Below are positions 54,792-63,367 of a stretch of 64,000 nucleotides of DNA, piece after piece (position 1 is the stretch's first letter; each line of letters opens with the position of its first letter). Made by a program: the position numbers and the translations under genes. Below the pieces are notes generated by a model, which saw only the letters and a program-made list of their open reading frames with translations, ran no database searches and was not told where the DNA came from. The stretch comes from Pedobacter mucosus (lineage in GTDB: Bacteria > Bacteroidota > Bacteroidia > Sphingobacteriales > Sphingobacteriaceae), in the NCBI RefSeq assembly GCF_022200785.1, contig NZ_CP087585.1, positions 3,348,001-3,412,000 of the forward strand. Direction: 5' to 3'.

Positions 54792-55131
54792 ACATTTTGA
54801 AATTTGGATCGCCGATCTAAATCCACAAACAGGAACTGAGCCAGGAAAATCTAGACCAGTGCTAGTGCTACAAAGCAACTTGCTAAATAAAATTGGCCAT
54901 CCGTCAACCATAATTTGCCCAATAACCACAAACATTCAGCATGATGCCGAGATTCTACGTGTTCATTTAAAAAAAGGAATGGCAAATCTCAATGAAGATT
55001 GTGACATCATGATGGATCAAATTAGAGCGATAGACAACAAGAGGCTCATTAAAAAGATTGGTGTTATTCCATCTGATTTAATAAATAAGATTAAAGAAAA
55101 TTTAGCAATTATACTAGATTTGGAATACTGA
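54781..55131 (+). CDS. MazF/PemK family toxin (endoribonuclease)
   Basis: The start chosen is ATG 54781 (MEIKHFEIWIADLNPQTGTE). The protein is 116 aa. It has the PemK/MazF motifs IWIADLNPQTGTEPGKSRPV, TIICPITTNIQ and DCDIMMDQIRAIDNKRL, and would cut free mRNA at short sequences. Together with the RHH antitoxin upstream it forms a complete type II toxin-antitoxin pair. Confidence 0.9.
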   Translation: MEIKHFEIWIADLNPQTGTEPGKSRPVLVLQSNLLNKIGHPSTIICPITTNIQHDAEILRVHLKKGMANLNEDCDIMMDQIRAIDNKRLIKKIGVIPSDLINKIKENLAIILDLEY

Positions 55132-55156
55132 TGCTTTTAGAAACCTACTTTAATTT

Positions 55157-56200
55157 CTACCACTCCAATGTTGTTCCATCTTCCGTTGGGTGGCCTGTAC
55201 AAACTAAAACCCTTCCTGCTTCAATTTCATCATCCATTAAAACTTCATTGTAATCCATCCGGACATTGCCTTTTGTACAATTCGCAACACAAGTACTACA
55301 AACTCCACCGCGACAACTGTAAGGAAGTTTTATTTTATGCTCAAGTGCCACATCTAAAATCCGTTTCGGCCAAGGAATATCGAGATGATAAGTTTCTCCT
55401 TCGAAGTTTAAAATAACTGAATAAGTATTTTTATCAACAACTTTTTCAGAACTATCGTCTTCGTCCATTTCATCTTCTGGTAAAACAAAAGTTTCCCTTT
55501 TAATTTGTGTAATGTCAAAACCCATTCCTAGCAAAGTAATTCTACATAAATCCATATAAATTATTGGACCACAGCTATAAAATAAAGCACTGTTTCGATC
55601 GAAATGTAAATGTTCTTTTAATAGTCTTTCAATATAAAATTTATTTAACCTAGCGGTCATCAGGTTTTTACTATTGCTAAAAATCCAAACTATTTTTAAT
55701 CTTTCCGGATATTTTTTTTGCCAACTTAACAGTTCATTATAAAACAACGTACTTTCTAAAGATCGGTTACTATATATTAAGGTGATTAAAGAATTTTTCT
55801 CTGTAACCAAAGCAGTCTTCAGAATCGAAAATAAGGGTGTGATACCAACTCCAGCCGCAAAAAGGAAAAGATCTCGCTCTATATGTTCATCAGGAATATA
55901 GCTGAACAAACCTTGCGGTTCTTGTGCTAAAAGAACATCGTTAACTGAAGTTTTATGATGCAAAAATCTAGAAATTTCTCCATTCTCTACTCTTTTTACT
56001 GTTATTGCCAGCGGCTCATCAACATCTGGAGAACTATTATATGAATATGATCTTCTAATTTCTTTATGTTTCCCTTGGAAAACTAACGATAAAAATTGAC
56101 CAGCCAAATATTTCGGATAAGCCTCTCCTATTTCTTCAAACTGAAAAGTAAGATTATCACCTGGTTGATTAATTATTTTGTTGATTCGCAGTTTGAACAT
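55157..56200 (-). CDS. PaaE-like FAD/NAD/2Fe-2S reductase
   Basis: The protein is 347 aa. Domains in order: FAD-binding (RSYSYNSSPDVDEPL with R-x-Y-S), NAD(P)-binding (AAGVGITPLFSILK and YSCGP) and a C-terminal plant-type ferredoxin (LPYSCRGGVCSTCVANCTKG, ...LVCTGHP), with the C-x4-C-x2-C...C cluster ligands. This is the layout of the phenylacetyl-CoA oxygenase reductase PaaE and of related electron-transfer reductases. No oxygenase gene is nearby, so the partner is unknown. Confidence 0.85.
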   Translation of the reverse strand: MFKLRINKIINQPGDNLTFQFEEIGEAYPKYLAGQFLSLVFQGKHKEIRRSYSYNSSPDVDEPLAITVKRVENGEISRFLHHKTSVNDVLLAQEPQGLFSYIPDEHIERDLFLFAAGVGITPLFSILKTALVTEKNSLITLIYSNRSLESTLFYNELLSWQKKYPERLKIVWIFSNSKNLMTARLNKFYIERLLKEHLHFDRNSALFYSCGPIIYMDLCRITLLGMGFDITQIKRETFVLPEDEMDEDDSSEKVVDKNTYSVILNFEGETYHLDIPWPKRILDVALEHKIKLPYSCRGGVCSTCVANCTKGNVRMDYNEVLMDDEIEAGRVLVCTGHPTEDGTTLEW

Positions 56201-56276
56201 TATACAAAGAAAAGAAATTGAGCTTAAAGCTGAAAGGGAAAAAAGATGAAGGAGTAAAGATTAAAGACCAAAGTTT

Positions 56277-56409
56277 AAAAACTAATAAATCTGTGAAAAT
56301 CAACTAATCTGTGTAATCAAACCGAAGGAAGAACAAAGATGAGGACGCAAAGTAGAAAAACCAATAAATCTGTGAAAATCAACTAATCTATGTTATCAAC
56401 CCGTAGGAA
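56277..56409. repeat. Direct repeat, 79-bp period
   Basis: AATAAATCTGTGAAAATCAA and the next seven bases occur identically at 56284-56310 and 56363-56389, each followed by a similar TGT-AATCAA-CCG-AGGAA segment. The word AATCTGTGTAAT is the complement of ATTACACAGATT found in the rpsG-fusA spacer. Confidence 0.75.
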
Positions 56410-56430
56410 ATCCAAAAAATCATCTCACAA

Positions 56431-56456
56431 AAAAAACGTTCCGATTGCTCGGAACG
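56431..56456 (-). terminator. Terminator of the lytic transglycosylase gene
   Basis: A perfect 8-bp stem CGTTCCGA/TCGGAACG around TTGC, with a T-run on the minus strand. Confidence 0.88.
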
Positions 56457-56489
56457 CCTTACCAAATGCTTGTTTTTATGTTAATTATA

Positions 56490-57269
56490 CTATTCGGCGT
56501 TATAAGCCAATAATACTCTCGGTTTATCGTATCCGTAACGTACTGGGTGTTCCATAATCTGTTTCATAGAAATTACTTTATAAACATAGCCACCGGTTTC
56601 GCGGTTTAACCTCATTTTATAATAATTATCCTGATTTTGATTATTGATTTGCTTCCTTAACCGGCCATCGCCAACATTGTATGCCGCAGCAACTAATGTC
56701 CAACTCTCTAAACCTTTATACATTTCTTTAATGTATTTGCAAGCGGCAACTGTAGATTTACGCAAATTATAACGTTCATCTGTGTTAGAATTTACTTTTA
56801 ATCCGTAAGTACGAGCAGTGCCGGGCATAAATTGCCATATACCTGCTGCACCTTTTGGCGAAACCCCACCAGCCATTCCAGATTCGACCAATGCCAAATA
56901 TTTGAAATCATTCGGGATTCCGTAAGCAGCCAAAATAGGTTCAATTATTGGAAACCACTCTGCCGCTTTTTTATGCAAGCGATTAGTTTGTGTATTGCCA
57001 TAACTGTGGGCTGCAAGGATTTTCTTCATTTTGCGTTCTACCCTTTTGTCGCCTAATGGCAAGGTTTCTTCTGCAAAATTTAATTGAGACATTAAAGATG
57101 GAGCTTTCGCTTCTACAACTTTAATAGGATCAATTTTGGGTATTTTAGTGTTTATTTTTTCTTCTCTTAAAAGATTGTTTTGTGCTAAGGGCATTTGGTA
57201 AGCGAACACTTTTGCCATTATAAATAATGTTGCCATTACTGCAAATGGTACGATGTGTTTCTTTATCAT
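56490..57269 (-). CDS. Lytic transglycosylase (SLT domain)
   Basis: It cleaves peptidoglycan glycan strands to 1,6-anhydro products. The start chosen is ATG 57267-57269 (MIKKHIVPFAVMATLFIMAK), giving a good signal peptide; the upstream-open frame is basic and poorly conserved. The protein is 259 aa. The catalytic Glu is in ALVESGMAGGVSPKGAAGIW, with FMPGTARTYGL, the AAYNVGDGRL block and the GGYVYKVISMKQIME end typical of the MltD/Slt type. It is in the envelope. Confidence 0.9.
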   Translation of the reverse strand: MIKKHIVPFAVMATLFIMAKVFAYQMPLAQNNLLREEKINTKIPKIDPIKVVEAKAPSLMSQLNFAEETLPLGDKRVERKMKKILAAHSYGNTQTNRLHKKAAEWFPIIEPILAAYGIPNDFKYLALVESGMAGGVSPKGAAGIWQFMPGTARTYGLKVNSNTDERYNLRKSTVAACKYIKEMYKGLESWTLVAAAYNVGDGRLRKQINNQNQDNYYKMRLNRETGGYVYKVISMKQIMEHPVRYGYDKPRVLLAYNAE

Positions 57270-57533
57270 CTTCCTCCTTTTTTTGGTGAACTTATATAAA
57301 AACGTTGGCAAAGCTAAAAAATAATACTCACATTATCAAATAGTTACGTAATATAGGCTATAAATACGCAGTTAAAGCGCTTTAAACGTGGATTTTAAAT
57401 TTTGATTTTTACCTAGTTTTTCCTATTTTAGAAGCTATTTTTATACTTGATTTTCGCTCGCAAGCAATTGTAATATCCATCCTTTTTTCCTAAATTTGCA
57501 ACCCGCATTTTAGGATGCGGTTAAAAGCGTATC

Positions 57534-59186
57534 ATGATAAATAAAAACAACAGGAACAGTCGGGATGACAAGTCCAAAACGGGTAGCCGGAGCACGGAAG
57601 ACAGAAGTAGCGCTTCCGGATCTGATAGAAGAAGATCAGACGACAAAGACAGTAAATTCAAAAAATCATCCGATTCAAAAGATAACTTCAGACCAAGAAG
57701 TTCGGAAAACAAAGATTTTAAATCAAAATCATTTAGCGACAGGAAAGATTCAAGGCCAAGAACAGGAGGCCGTGATTTTAAATCTAAGGATGAAGAATCT
57801 AAAGGATTTAAATTTGGAGATCGCGAATTCAAATCAAAAGACACTAATTCGAGATCAGAAGATCGTAACTTCAAACCTAGAGAAGGCGGATCAAGAGATT
57901 ACAAACCAAGAACCGGCGATCGCGATTTTAAATCAAGAGAAGGCGGATCGAGAGATTACAAACCAAAAGAAGGTGGATATAGAGACTTCAAAGCTAAGGA
58001 TGGAGATTCGAGAGATTCTAAATCGAGAACTGGCGACCGCGACTTCAAGCCTAGAGAAGGTGGATCAAGAGATTACAAACCAAGAACAGGTGGCGACCGT
58101 GATTTTAAACCAAGAGAAGGTGGATCTAAAGATTTTAAGCCTAGACCAGGTGGAGATCGCGATTCCAAACCAAGAGAAGGCGGATCAAGAGACTTCAAAC
58201 CAAGAACAGGCGAACGCGATTTTAAATCAAAAGATGGTGGATCGAGAGACTACAAACCTAGAGAAGGTGGATCAAGAGATTTTAAATCTAGAGATGGAAG
58301 ATCAGATGATTTTAAACCAAGTGCTGGAAGCTCAAGAGATGTAAAACCAAGAGAAGGTGCAGATAGCAGACCTTTTCGTAAACGCGAAGAAAGTCAGCCA
58401 AGAGATACAGAATTTAACCGCCCGGAAAGAACTGTAATTGCTCAAGGCCGTAAAACAAATGAAGATAAAGGCTTAATTCGCCTAAATAGATATATTTCTA
58501 ATGCTGGTATCTGTTCCCGCCGTAAAGCGGATGAACTTATTGCAGCTGGTGTGGTTACTGTAAATGGTGAAGCCGTTACCGAATTAGGACTTAAAGTAGA
58601 TCCTTCAAAAGATTTAGTTCGCTACAACGGTGAATTGCTGAAACGTGAAAGAAAAGTTTATGTTTTACTTAATAAACCTAAAGATTATATTACCACAACG
58701 GATGATCCTCAGGAGCGTCGTACGGTAATGCAATTGGTTGACAAGGCTAGTAAAGAGCGTATCTATCCAGTTGGCCGCTTAGATCGTAATACTACAGGTT
58801 TATTATTGATGACGAACGATGGTGATTTGGCGGATAAATTATCTCATCCAAAAAACGGAATTACCAAAATGTACCAGATAGAATTGGATAAATCTTTATC
58901 ACAAGGTGATTTAAACAAAATTTCTTTTGGTTTAGAATTAGAAGATGGCTTAATTAAACCTGATAGCATTTCTTACGTTGCAGGTGGAACAAAAAAAGAA
59001 ATCGGAATCCAAATTCATAGTGGTAAAAACAGAATTGTTCGCCGTATTTTTGAGCATTTAGGTTATAATGTAGAAAAACTCGATCGTGTAGTTTACGGCA
59101 ATTTAACCAAGAAAGATTTGCCTCGTGGAAGATGGCGTTATCTGGAAGAACATGAGTTAATCCAAATTAAACATTTAATAAAATAA
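57534..59186 (+). CDS. RluB-type 23S rRNA pseudouridine synthase with a long charged N-terminal tail
   Basis: The protein is 550 aa, of which about 240 are the enzyme. An S4 domain (about 312-360, RLNRYISNAGICSRRKADEL) and the catalytic domain with GRLDRNTTGLLLMTNDGDLA (Asp near 419) match the RsuA/RluB/RluF family. The first ~300 residues are low complexity: Arg, Lys, Asp, Gly, Ser and Phe in degenerate units such as SRDYKPREGG and GDRDFKPREGG. The long unbroken alternative frame (57565-58344) is a by-product of these repeats. Confidence 0.9.
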   Translation: MINKNNRNSRDDKSKTGSRSTEDRSSASGSDRRRSDDKDSKFKKSSDSKDNFRPRSSENKDFKSKSFSDRKDSRPRTGGRDFKSKDEESKGFKFGDREFKSKDTNSRSEDRNFKPREGGSRDYKPRTGDRDFKSREGGSRDYKPKEGGYRDFKAKDGDSRDSKSRTGDRDFKPREGGSRDYKPRTGGDRDFKPREGGSKDFKPRPGGDRDSKPREGGSRDFKPRTGERDFKSKDGGSRDYKPREGGSRDFKSRDGRSDDFKPSAGSSRDVKPREGADSRPFRKREESQPRDTEFNRPERTVIAQGRKTNEDKGLIRLNRYISNAGICSRRKADELIAAGVVTVNGEAVTELGLKVDPSKDLVRYNGELLKRERKVYVLLNKPKDYITTTDDPQERRTVMQLVDKASKERIYPVGRLDRNTTGLLLMTNDGDLADKLSHPKNGITKMYQIELDKSLSQGDLNKISFGLELEDGLIKPDSISYVAGGTKKEIGIQIHSGKNRIVRRIFEHLGYNVEKLDRVVYGNLTKKDLPRGRWRYLEEHELIQIKHLIK

Positions 59187-59190
59187 ATTG

Positions 59191-59217
59191 AAAGGCAATC
59201 GTAAGGTTGCCTTTTTT
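59191..59217 (+). terminator. Terminator of the pseudouridine synthase gene
   Basis: AAAGGCAA/TTGCCTTT 8-bp stem around TCGTAAGG, then a T-run. Confidence 0.85.
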
Positions 59218-59414
59218 GGCTTTAATCTATTTATAGAACATTAAAACACAGAAACTACAGAAAAACACTGTCCTCGTTTTAACGAGGATATTTGAGAATG
59301 ACAATTTCATTGACAAAGTTAAAGTGAGAAATTTTACCCTCGTAATAACAATAGAAAAGATTTCTTAGAGCAGACAAAACATTTTCTCATATTTGTTTAA
59401 AATGAATTCAGCAT

Positions 59415-60527
59415 ATGAAAAAATATATCATAATAATCTTGATGTCTATACTATCACATTTCTCTTTCGCACAAAAAACTAATTACAATCTTTTAGTTGG
59501 CACTTATACTGCGCCAGGAAAAAGTGAAGGAATTTATACTTACAATTTTAATACGTTAACAGCAGTTACTACTTTAAAAAGTATCGCCAAAGGAATCGAA
59601 AATCCAAGTTATCTTGCCATTTCTCCTGATCAAAAATATGTCTATTCTGTTAATGAAACCGGTAAAACGAGTACAGTTAGTGCGTTTAAATTTAACGTTG
59701 CCACAGGCATTTTAACTTTTCTGAACAAAGTTGATAGTCATGGAGCCGATCCATGCTTCATTACCGTGGATGGTAAAAATGTAATTGTTGCAAATTATTC
59801 TGGTGGAAGTTTAGCTGTCTTTTCCCGCAAGGCTGATGGCTCACTAACTGATGCCATCCAAGTGATTAATCATACTGGAAAAAGCATTGATCCAAAAGGC
59901 AGACAAGAAAGTGCTCATGTTCATATGATACTTTTTACACCAGATCATAAACATTTAATCGTTAATGATTTAGGTGAAGATAAAACTTATATTTACAACT
60001 ATAACCCTATTGGAAAAGCTAAAAAACTAACCATAAAATCGATTATTAATTCATATGCAGGTACTGGTCCCAGACATATAACTTTTACTCCAAATGGTAA
60101 ATTTGCTTATTTAATTCATGAATTTAATGGAAGCATAACTGCGTTTGCTTATGCAAATGGTAACCTAATTAAAATTCAGGAAATCGGAACAACACCTGCA
60201 GATTTTACTGGAAAAATTGATGCCGCTGATATTCATGTTTCTGCCGATGGAAAATTTCTTTACGAAACCAATCGAGGTGATGCAAATAGTATTTCTTCCT
60301 TCTTAATTTCAGCAACGGGAAAACTTAAGTTTATCGAAACTGTAAGCACTTTAGGTAGAGGACCAAGAAATTTCACTATCGATCCTAGTGGAAAATTTGT
60401 ACTTGTCGGACACCAATATACCAACAATGTTGTAATTTTTAAGCGTAATAAAACTACAGGAAGACTTACAGATAGTGGAAAAAGAATAGAAGTTGGCGCA
60501 CCAGTTAGTTTAGTGTTTGGGAAGTAG
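59415..60527 (+). CDS. Lactonase family beta-propeller protein, exported
   Basis: The protein is 370 aa with a signal peptide (1-20, ending FSFAQ). It is a seven-bladed propeller of the 6-phosphogluconolactonase YbhE/Pgl type: LLVGTYTAPGKSEGIYTYNF, IVANYSGGSLAVFS, SAHVHMILFTPDHKHLIVND, GTGPRHITFTPNGKFAYLIH. The SAHVH block is characteristic of the family. Export argues against a role in the cytoplasmic pentose phosphate pathway. The substrate is unknown. Confidence 0.88.
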   Translation: MKKYIIIILMSILSHFSFAQKTNYNLLVGTYTAPGKSEGIYTYNFNTLTAVTTLKSIAKGIENPSYLAISPDQKYVYSVNETGKTSTVSAFKFNVATGILTFLNKVDSHGADPCFITVDGKNVIVANYSGGSLAVFSRKADGSLTDAIQVINHTGKSIDPKGRQESAHVHMILFTPDHKHLIVNDLGEDKTYIYNYNPIGKAKKLTIKSIINSYAGTGPRHITFTPNGKFAYLIHEFNGSITAFAYANGNLIKIQEIGTTPADFTGKIDAADIHVSADGKFLYETNRGDANSISSFLISATGKLKFIETVSTLGRGPRNFTIDPSGKFVLVGHQYTNNVVIFKRNKTTGRLTDSGKRIEVGAPVSLVFGK

Positions 60528-60541
60528 TTATTTATAGCGGT

Positions 60542-60620
60542 TGTCATCCTGAACTTGTTTTAGGATCTAAATAACAAGAATGCTAAATGAGTATGATGCT
60601 GAAATGAATTCAGCATGACG
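60542..60620. repeat. Palindromic repeat, full copy
   Basis: TGTCATCCTGAACTTGTTTT at the left and GATGCTGAAATGAATTCAGC followed by ATGACGTGACGG at the right, with an inner near-palindrome. Same family as 49515-49577 and 33516-33542. Confidence 0.7.
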
Positions 60621-60661
60621 TGACGGATGAACCATACGTCTAACAAAATCCTTAAACCAAA

Positions 60662-60692
60662 AAAGACCTGCATTTTAGCAAGTCTTTATAAA
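60662..60692 (-). terminator. Terminator of the J-domain/KTSC gene
   Basis: AAAGACCTGC pairs with GCAAGTCTTT (one mismatch) around ATTTTA, with a T-run on the minus strand. Confidence 0.8.
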
Positions 60693-60708
60693 AAATCTAT
60701 CTTAAAAC

Positions 60709-61155
60709 TTAAGCCGGTTCTGCTACTCTCGCAACATTGCGGTAAGGAAATTCGTGGAATATATGTCTACGAGCAAAACGACCTGGAGAATCGGCATTAA
60801 CCAATTTCACGTAAATTGCTTTTGGAACATCAAAATATTCGTAAGCACTTCCATCAAAAAATTGAATGTTTAATACTTGTTGCTTGTATTCAAAATCCTG
60901 AATGTTTGATGATGTAGTGGTTTGAGTATAAACTTCAATGTTTTGATCGCGGGTTTCTGGAGCGATACTCACTAAAAAATGATAAGCTTCGATGATATCT
61001 TTACTTCTTGCTTCTGCACCTAATTTTTCTTCATCTTGCTGAAATTTATCTGGGTGGCAATCTTTCATTAGTGTACGATACACTGTTTTAAGCTCTTTTA
61101 ACTCAGCATTTTTATCTACACTCAAAAGCTTTCTGTAATCAACTATTTTTTTCAT
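60709..61155 (-). CDS. J-domain / KTSC-domain fusion protein
   Basis: The protein is 148 aa. The first ~70 residues form a J domain with DYRKLLSVDKNAELKELKTV and the HPD motif (KDCHPDKFQQDEEK), which stimulates DnaK-type chaperones. Residues about 92-140 are a KTSC domain (LNIQFFDGSAYEYFDVPKAI, DSPGRFARRHIFHEF), whose role is unknown but which is often linked to ribosome or nucleic-acid proteins. No DnaK gene is nearby. Confidence 0.85.
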   Translation of the reverse strand: MKKIVDYRKLLSVDKNAELKELKTVYRTLMKDCHPDKFQQDEEKLGAEARSKDIIEAYHFLVSIAPETRDQNIEVYTQTTTSSNIQDFEYKQQVLNIQFFDGSAYEYFDVPKAIYVKLVNADSPGRFARRHIFHEFPYRNVARVAEPA

Positions 61156-61339
61156 CGGGCTAACCTTTTTATTTTTGGGAAACCATAGTGAAAAATTAAT
61201 TTCTAGGGAATGGTTTCAAAGGCGCAAAGATACGATTAAAAATGATTTGATTTTAACATATCTCAAATTATTAAATAATATTTAAAGCAAGGTAACTAGC
61301 GAAGGCTCAACGAAGTAATAGCTTAATTAAACCACTAAA

Positions 61340-61465
61340 TTTTTATAGCCGCTTACTGAGTTTATAAACCGTATTGAAGCGGCATCCCCGATTTTTCTTC
61401 ATCGGGGATACAGCGAAAAGGCGGACTGCTGAAACCGATTTCCACTACAGCACCTTTCCAAATCC
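61340..61465. repeat. Dispersed intergenic element, fullest copy
   Basis: It has a hairpin CCCCGATTTTTCTTCATCGG GG (61385-61406), with AACCGTATTGAAGCGG before it and GGCGGACTGCTGAAACCG and CTACAGCACCTTTCCAAATC after it. Related to 33390-33500 and, on the other strand, to 62770-62845. Confidence 0.6.
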
Positions 61466-61506
61466 TAAAAAATATAAAAGCAATTAAATATTTCCTTCAA
61501 TAAATG

Positions 61507-62649
61507 CTAATATTTTGCTTGCAAAGAATTTTCTATTACTTCTTTATAATACTCAATATACGAAGGAAGAATCTTTTTCAAATCGAAATCCTGTGCCCTG
61601 ATAAATGCATTTTCTTTAAAACGTTTTAAGGTTTCATCATCCTTTAAAATTTCTATTGAATGAGCAGCCATTGCATCAACATCACCAACATTACTTAAGA
61701 AACCGCAAAATCCATCCACATTTAACTCAGGCAAACCGCCAGCATTTGTAGAAATTACAGGAACTTTACAGGCCATTGCTTCCAAAGCCGCTAAACCGAA
61801 ACTCTCAGATTCTGAAGGAATCAAGAAGAGATCTGAAACGGAAAGTATTTCTTCAATCGCATCTTGCTTGCCTAAAAACCGAACATGATCAGAAATATTT
61901 AACGAGCGACATAATTGTTCATCATAAGCACGCTCCGGTCCATCGCCAACCATTAGCAGTTTTGAAGGAATTACAGCTTGCACTTTTTCGAAAATCCGAA
62001 TTACATCTGCCGTACGTTTCACCTTCCTAAAATTACTGGTATGGATTAAAATACGTTCATTATTAGGTGCAATTGCTTTCTTAAAATGATCTTTAGCCTG
62101 TAAACTGAAACGCGTAAAATCTATGAAATTTGGGATCACCCTGATGTCTTTAGTAATTTCAAAATGATTATAAGTATCATCTTTCAGATCTTGAGAAACC
62201 GTTGTTACGCCATCGCTTTGGTTAATAGAAAACGTAACCACCGGCTTATAAGTCGGGTCTTTTCCTACTAAAGTAATATCCGTTCCATGCAAAGTGGTTA
62301 CCACAGGAATGTGTATGCCATAACTTGCCAATATTTGCTTCGCCATAAATGCCGCTGAAGCATGCGGAATGGCATAATGAACATGTAAAACATCCAATTG
62401 CTCAAACCGAACAACATCTACCAATTTACTGGCCAAAGCCGATTCGTAAGGTGCATAATCAAAAAGCGGATAATCTCTTACCGAAACTTCATGATAAAAT
62501 AAATTAGCAGAGAAAAAATCGAGCCTGGCAGGCTGACTATAAGTGATAAAGTGAACTTGGTGACCTTCATTTGCAAGTGCTTTTCCAAGTTCTGTTGCAA
62601 CTACTCCACTACCGCCAAAAGTGGGGTAGCAAACAATTCCTATCTTCAT
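61507..62649 (-). CDS. bshA: N-acetyl-alpha-D-glucosaminyl L-malate synthase
   Basis: It is the first enzyme of bacillithiol synthesis, joining GlcNAc from UDP-GlcNAc to L-malate. The protein is 380 aa, a GT-B glycosyltransferase. BshA features are the N-terminal MKIGIVCYPTFGGSGVVATE, the malate-side HVHYAIPHASAAFMAK and LHGTDITLVGKDP, and the GT4 EPSESESFGLAALEAMAC-like nucleotide-sugar block (IPSESESFGLAALE). It is a single gene with TACATTTG (rc of 62672-62679) 22 bp upstream of the ATG as a likely -7 box. Confidence 0.95.
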   Translation of the reverse strand: MKIGIVCYPTFGGSGVVATELGKALANEGHQVHFITYSQPARLDFFSANLFYHEVSVRDYPLFDYAPYESALASKLVDVVRFEQLDVLHVHYAIPHASAAFMAKQILASYGIHIPVVTTLHGTDITLVGKDPTYKPVVTFSINQSDGVTTVSQDLKDDTYNHFEITKDIRVIPNFIDFTRFSLQAKDHFKKAIAPNNERILIHTSNFRKVKRTADVIRIFEKVQAVIPSKLLMVGDGPERAYDEQLCRSLNISDHVRFLGKQDAIEEILSVSDLFLIPSESESFGLAALEAMACKVPVISTNAGGLPELNVDGFCGFLSNVGDVDAMAAHSIEILKDDETLKRFKENAFIRAQDFDLKKILPSYIEYYKEVIENSLQAKY

Positions 62650-62769
62650 TTTTAATGCGTTGTTGTTAGCACAAATGTACCCGAATTAAATGTATAATGC
62701 ATGTCGGGGTAATGCAATAAAAAAGAGGAATTTATAATATTTTTATTTGAAAAGCAGGTACAATAATTC

Positions 62770-62845
62770 TTAGGGAAATGCAGTCCCGCCATTCGCTATA
62801 GCCCTCATAAAAAATTCGGGGCTGCCGCTTCTGTCGGGTTTAAAA
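62770..62845. repeat. Dispersed intergenic element, opposite orientation
   Basis: AATGCAGTCCCGCCATTCGC, ATTCGGGGCTGCCGCTTCTG and TCGGGTTTAAAAAC resemble the complement of the 61340-61465 copy. It fills the space between bshA and the small membrane protein gene. Confidence 0.5.
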
Positions 62846-62878
62846 ACAAAAAACCTTACTAAAATTAAGATTGATGGA

Positions 62879-63367
62879 CTATTTAAGGTTTCTCATTTCC
62901 TCTTTAATTACCAGAAAAAGTTCATTAGGGCGCTGGGTGCCAATAAAGTACTCTAATCCATCGCGATCTGTTAACACAACAGCATCTTTACCCGAAGAGT
63001 AAAAACGAATTGTGCCCTTAGTATGCAAATTATAAACCGGATTATTAAAAAAATACCTGCTGTATGTTGCTTTGCGAACGTCGATAATGCTATTTAAATC
63101 AATTTTAACCCGCTTGGTTGTCCAAAGTCCATCCAGAATCATGCTGCCATTATCCACAATAATTTTGTATTGAATTAAGAAAAGCAAAAGCATGGAAACA
63201 CCAATAATTCCAAAACCCACAACCAAAAATAAGTCTTGCGTATTATCACGATCGCGTTCATAAACATAGGCTGCAAAACAAAAAGCAGCCATAATTAACC
63301 TTATAAAAATGCGAACATAATCACGACCGATGTATTGTTTTTCGATAAAGGCGTATCTACTTTCCAC
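62879..63367 (-). CDS. Uncharacterised two-span membrane protein
   Basis: The protein is 162 aa. The start is a GTG at 63365-63367, directly after the tilS stop (TAAGTG). Two membrane segments (about 19-36 and 47-66) are followed by a soluble beta-rich domain (KIIVDNGSMILDGLWTTKRV, IRFYSSGKDAVVLTDRDGLE). The pattern resembles bacterial PH-like membrane proteins but is not clear. It is probably co-transcribed with tilS. Confidence 0.65.
   Translation of the reverse strand: MESRYAFIEKQYIGRDYVRIFIRLIMAAFCFAAYVYERDRDNTQDLFLVVGFGIIGVSMLLLFLIQYKIIVDNGSMILDGLWTTKRVKIDLNSIIDVRKATYSRYFFNNPVYNLHTKGTIRFYSSGKDAVVLTDRDGLEYFIGTQRPNELFLVIKEEMRNLK

Noticed and set aside
57890..58340. Possible CRISPR array
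   Set aside because: The repeats are degenerate coding units with lengths that keep the reading frame; there are no uniform spacers and no cas genes.
57565..58344. 259-aa open frame within the pseudouridine synthase tail
   Set aside because: A second frame opened by Arg/Gly/Asp/Lys-rich repeats; composition is a mirror of the true frame and has no domain. The antisense frame at 57521-57874 is the same kind of artefact.
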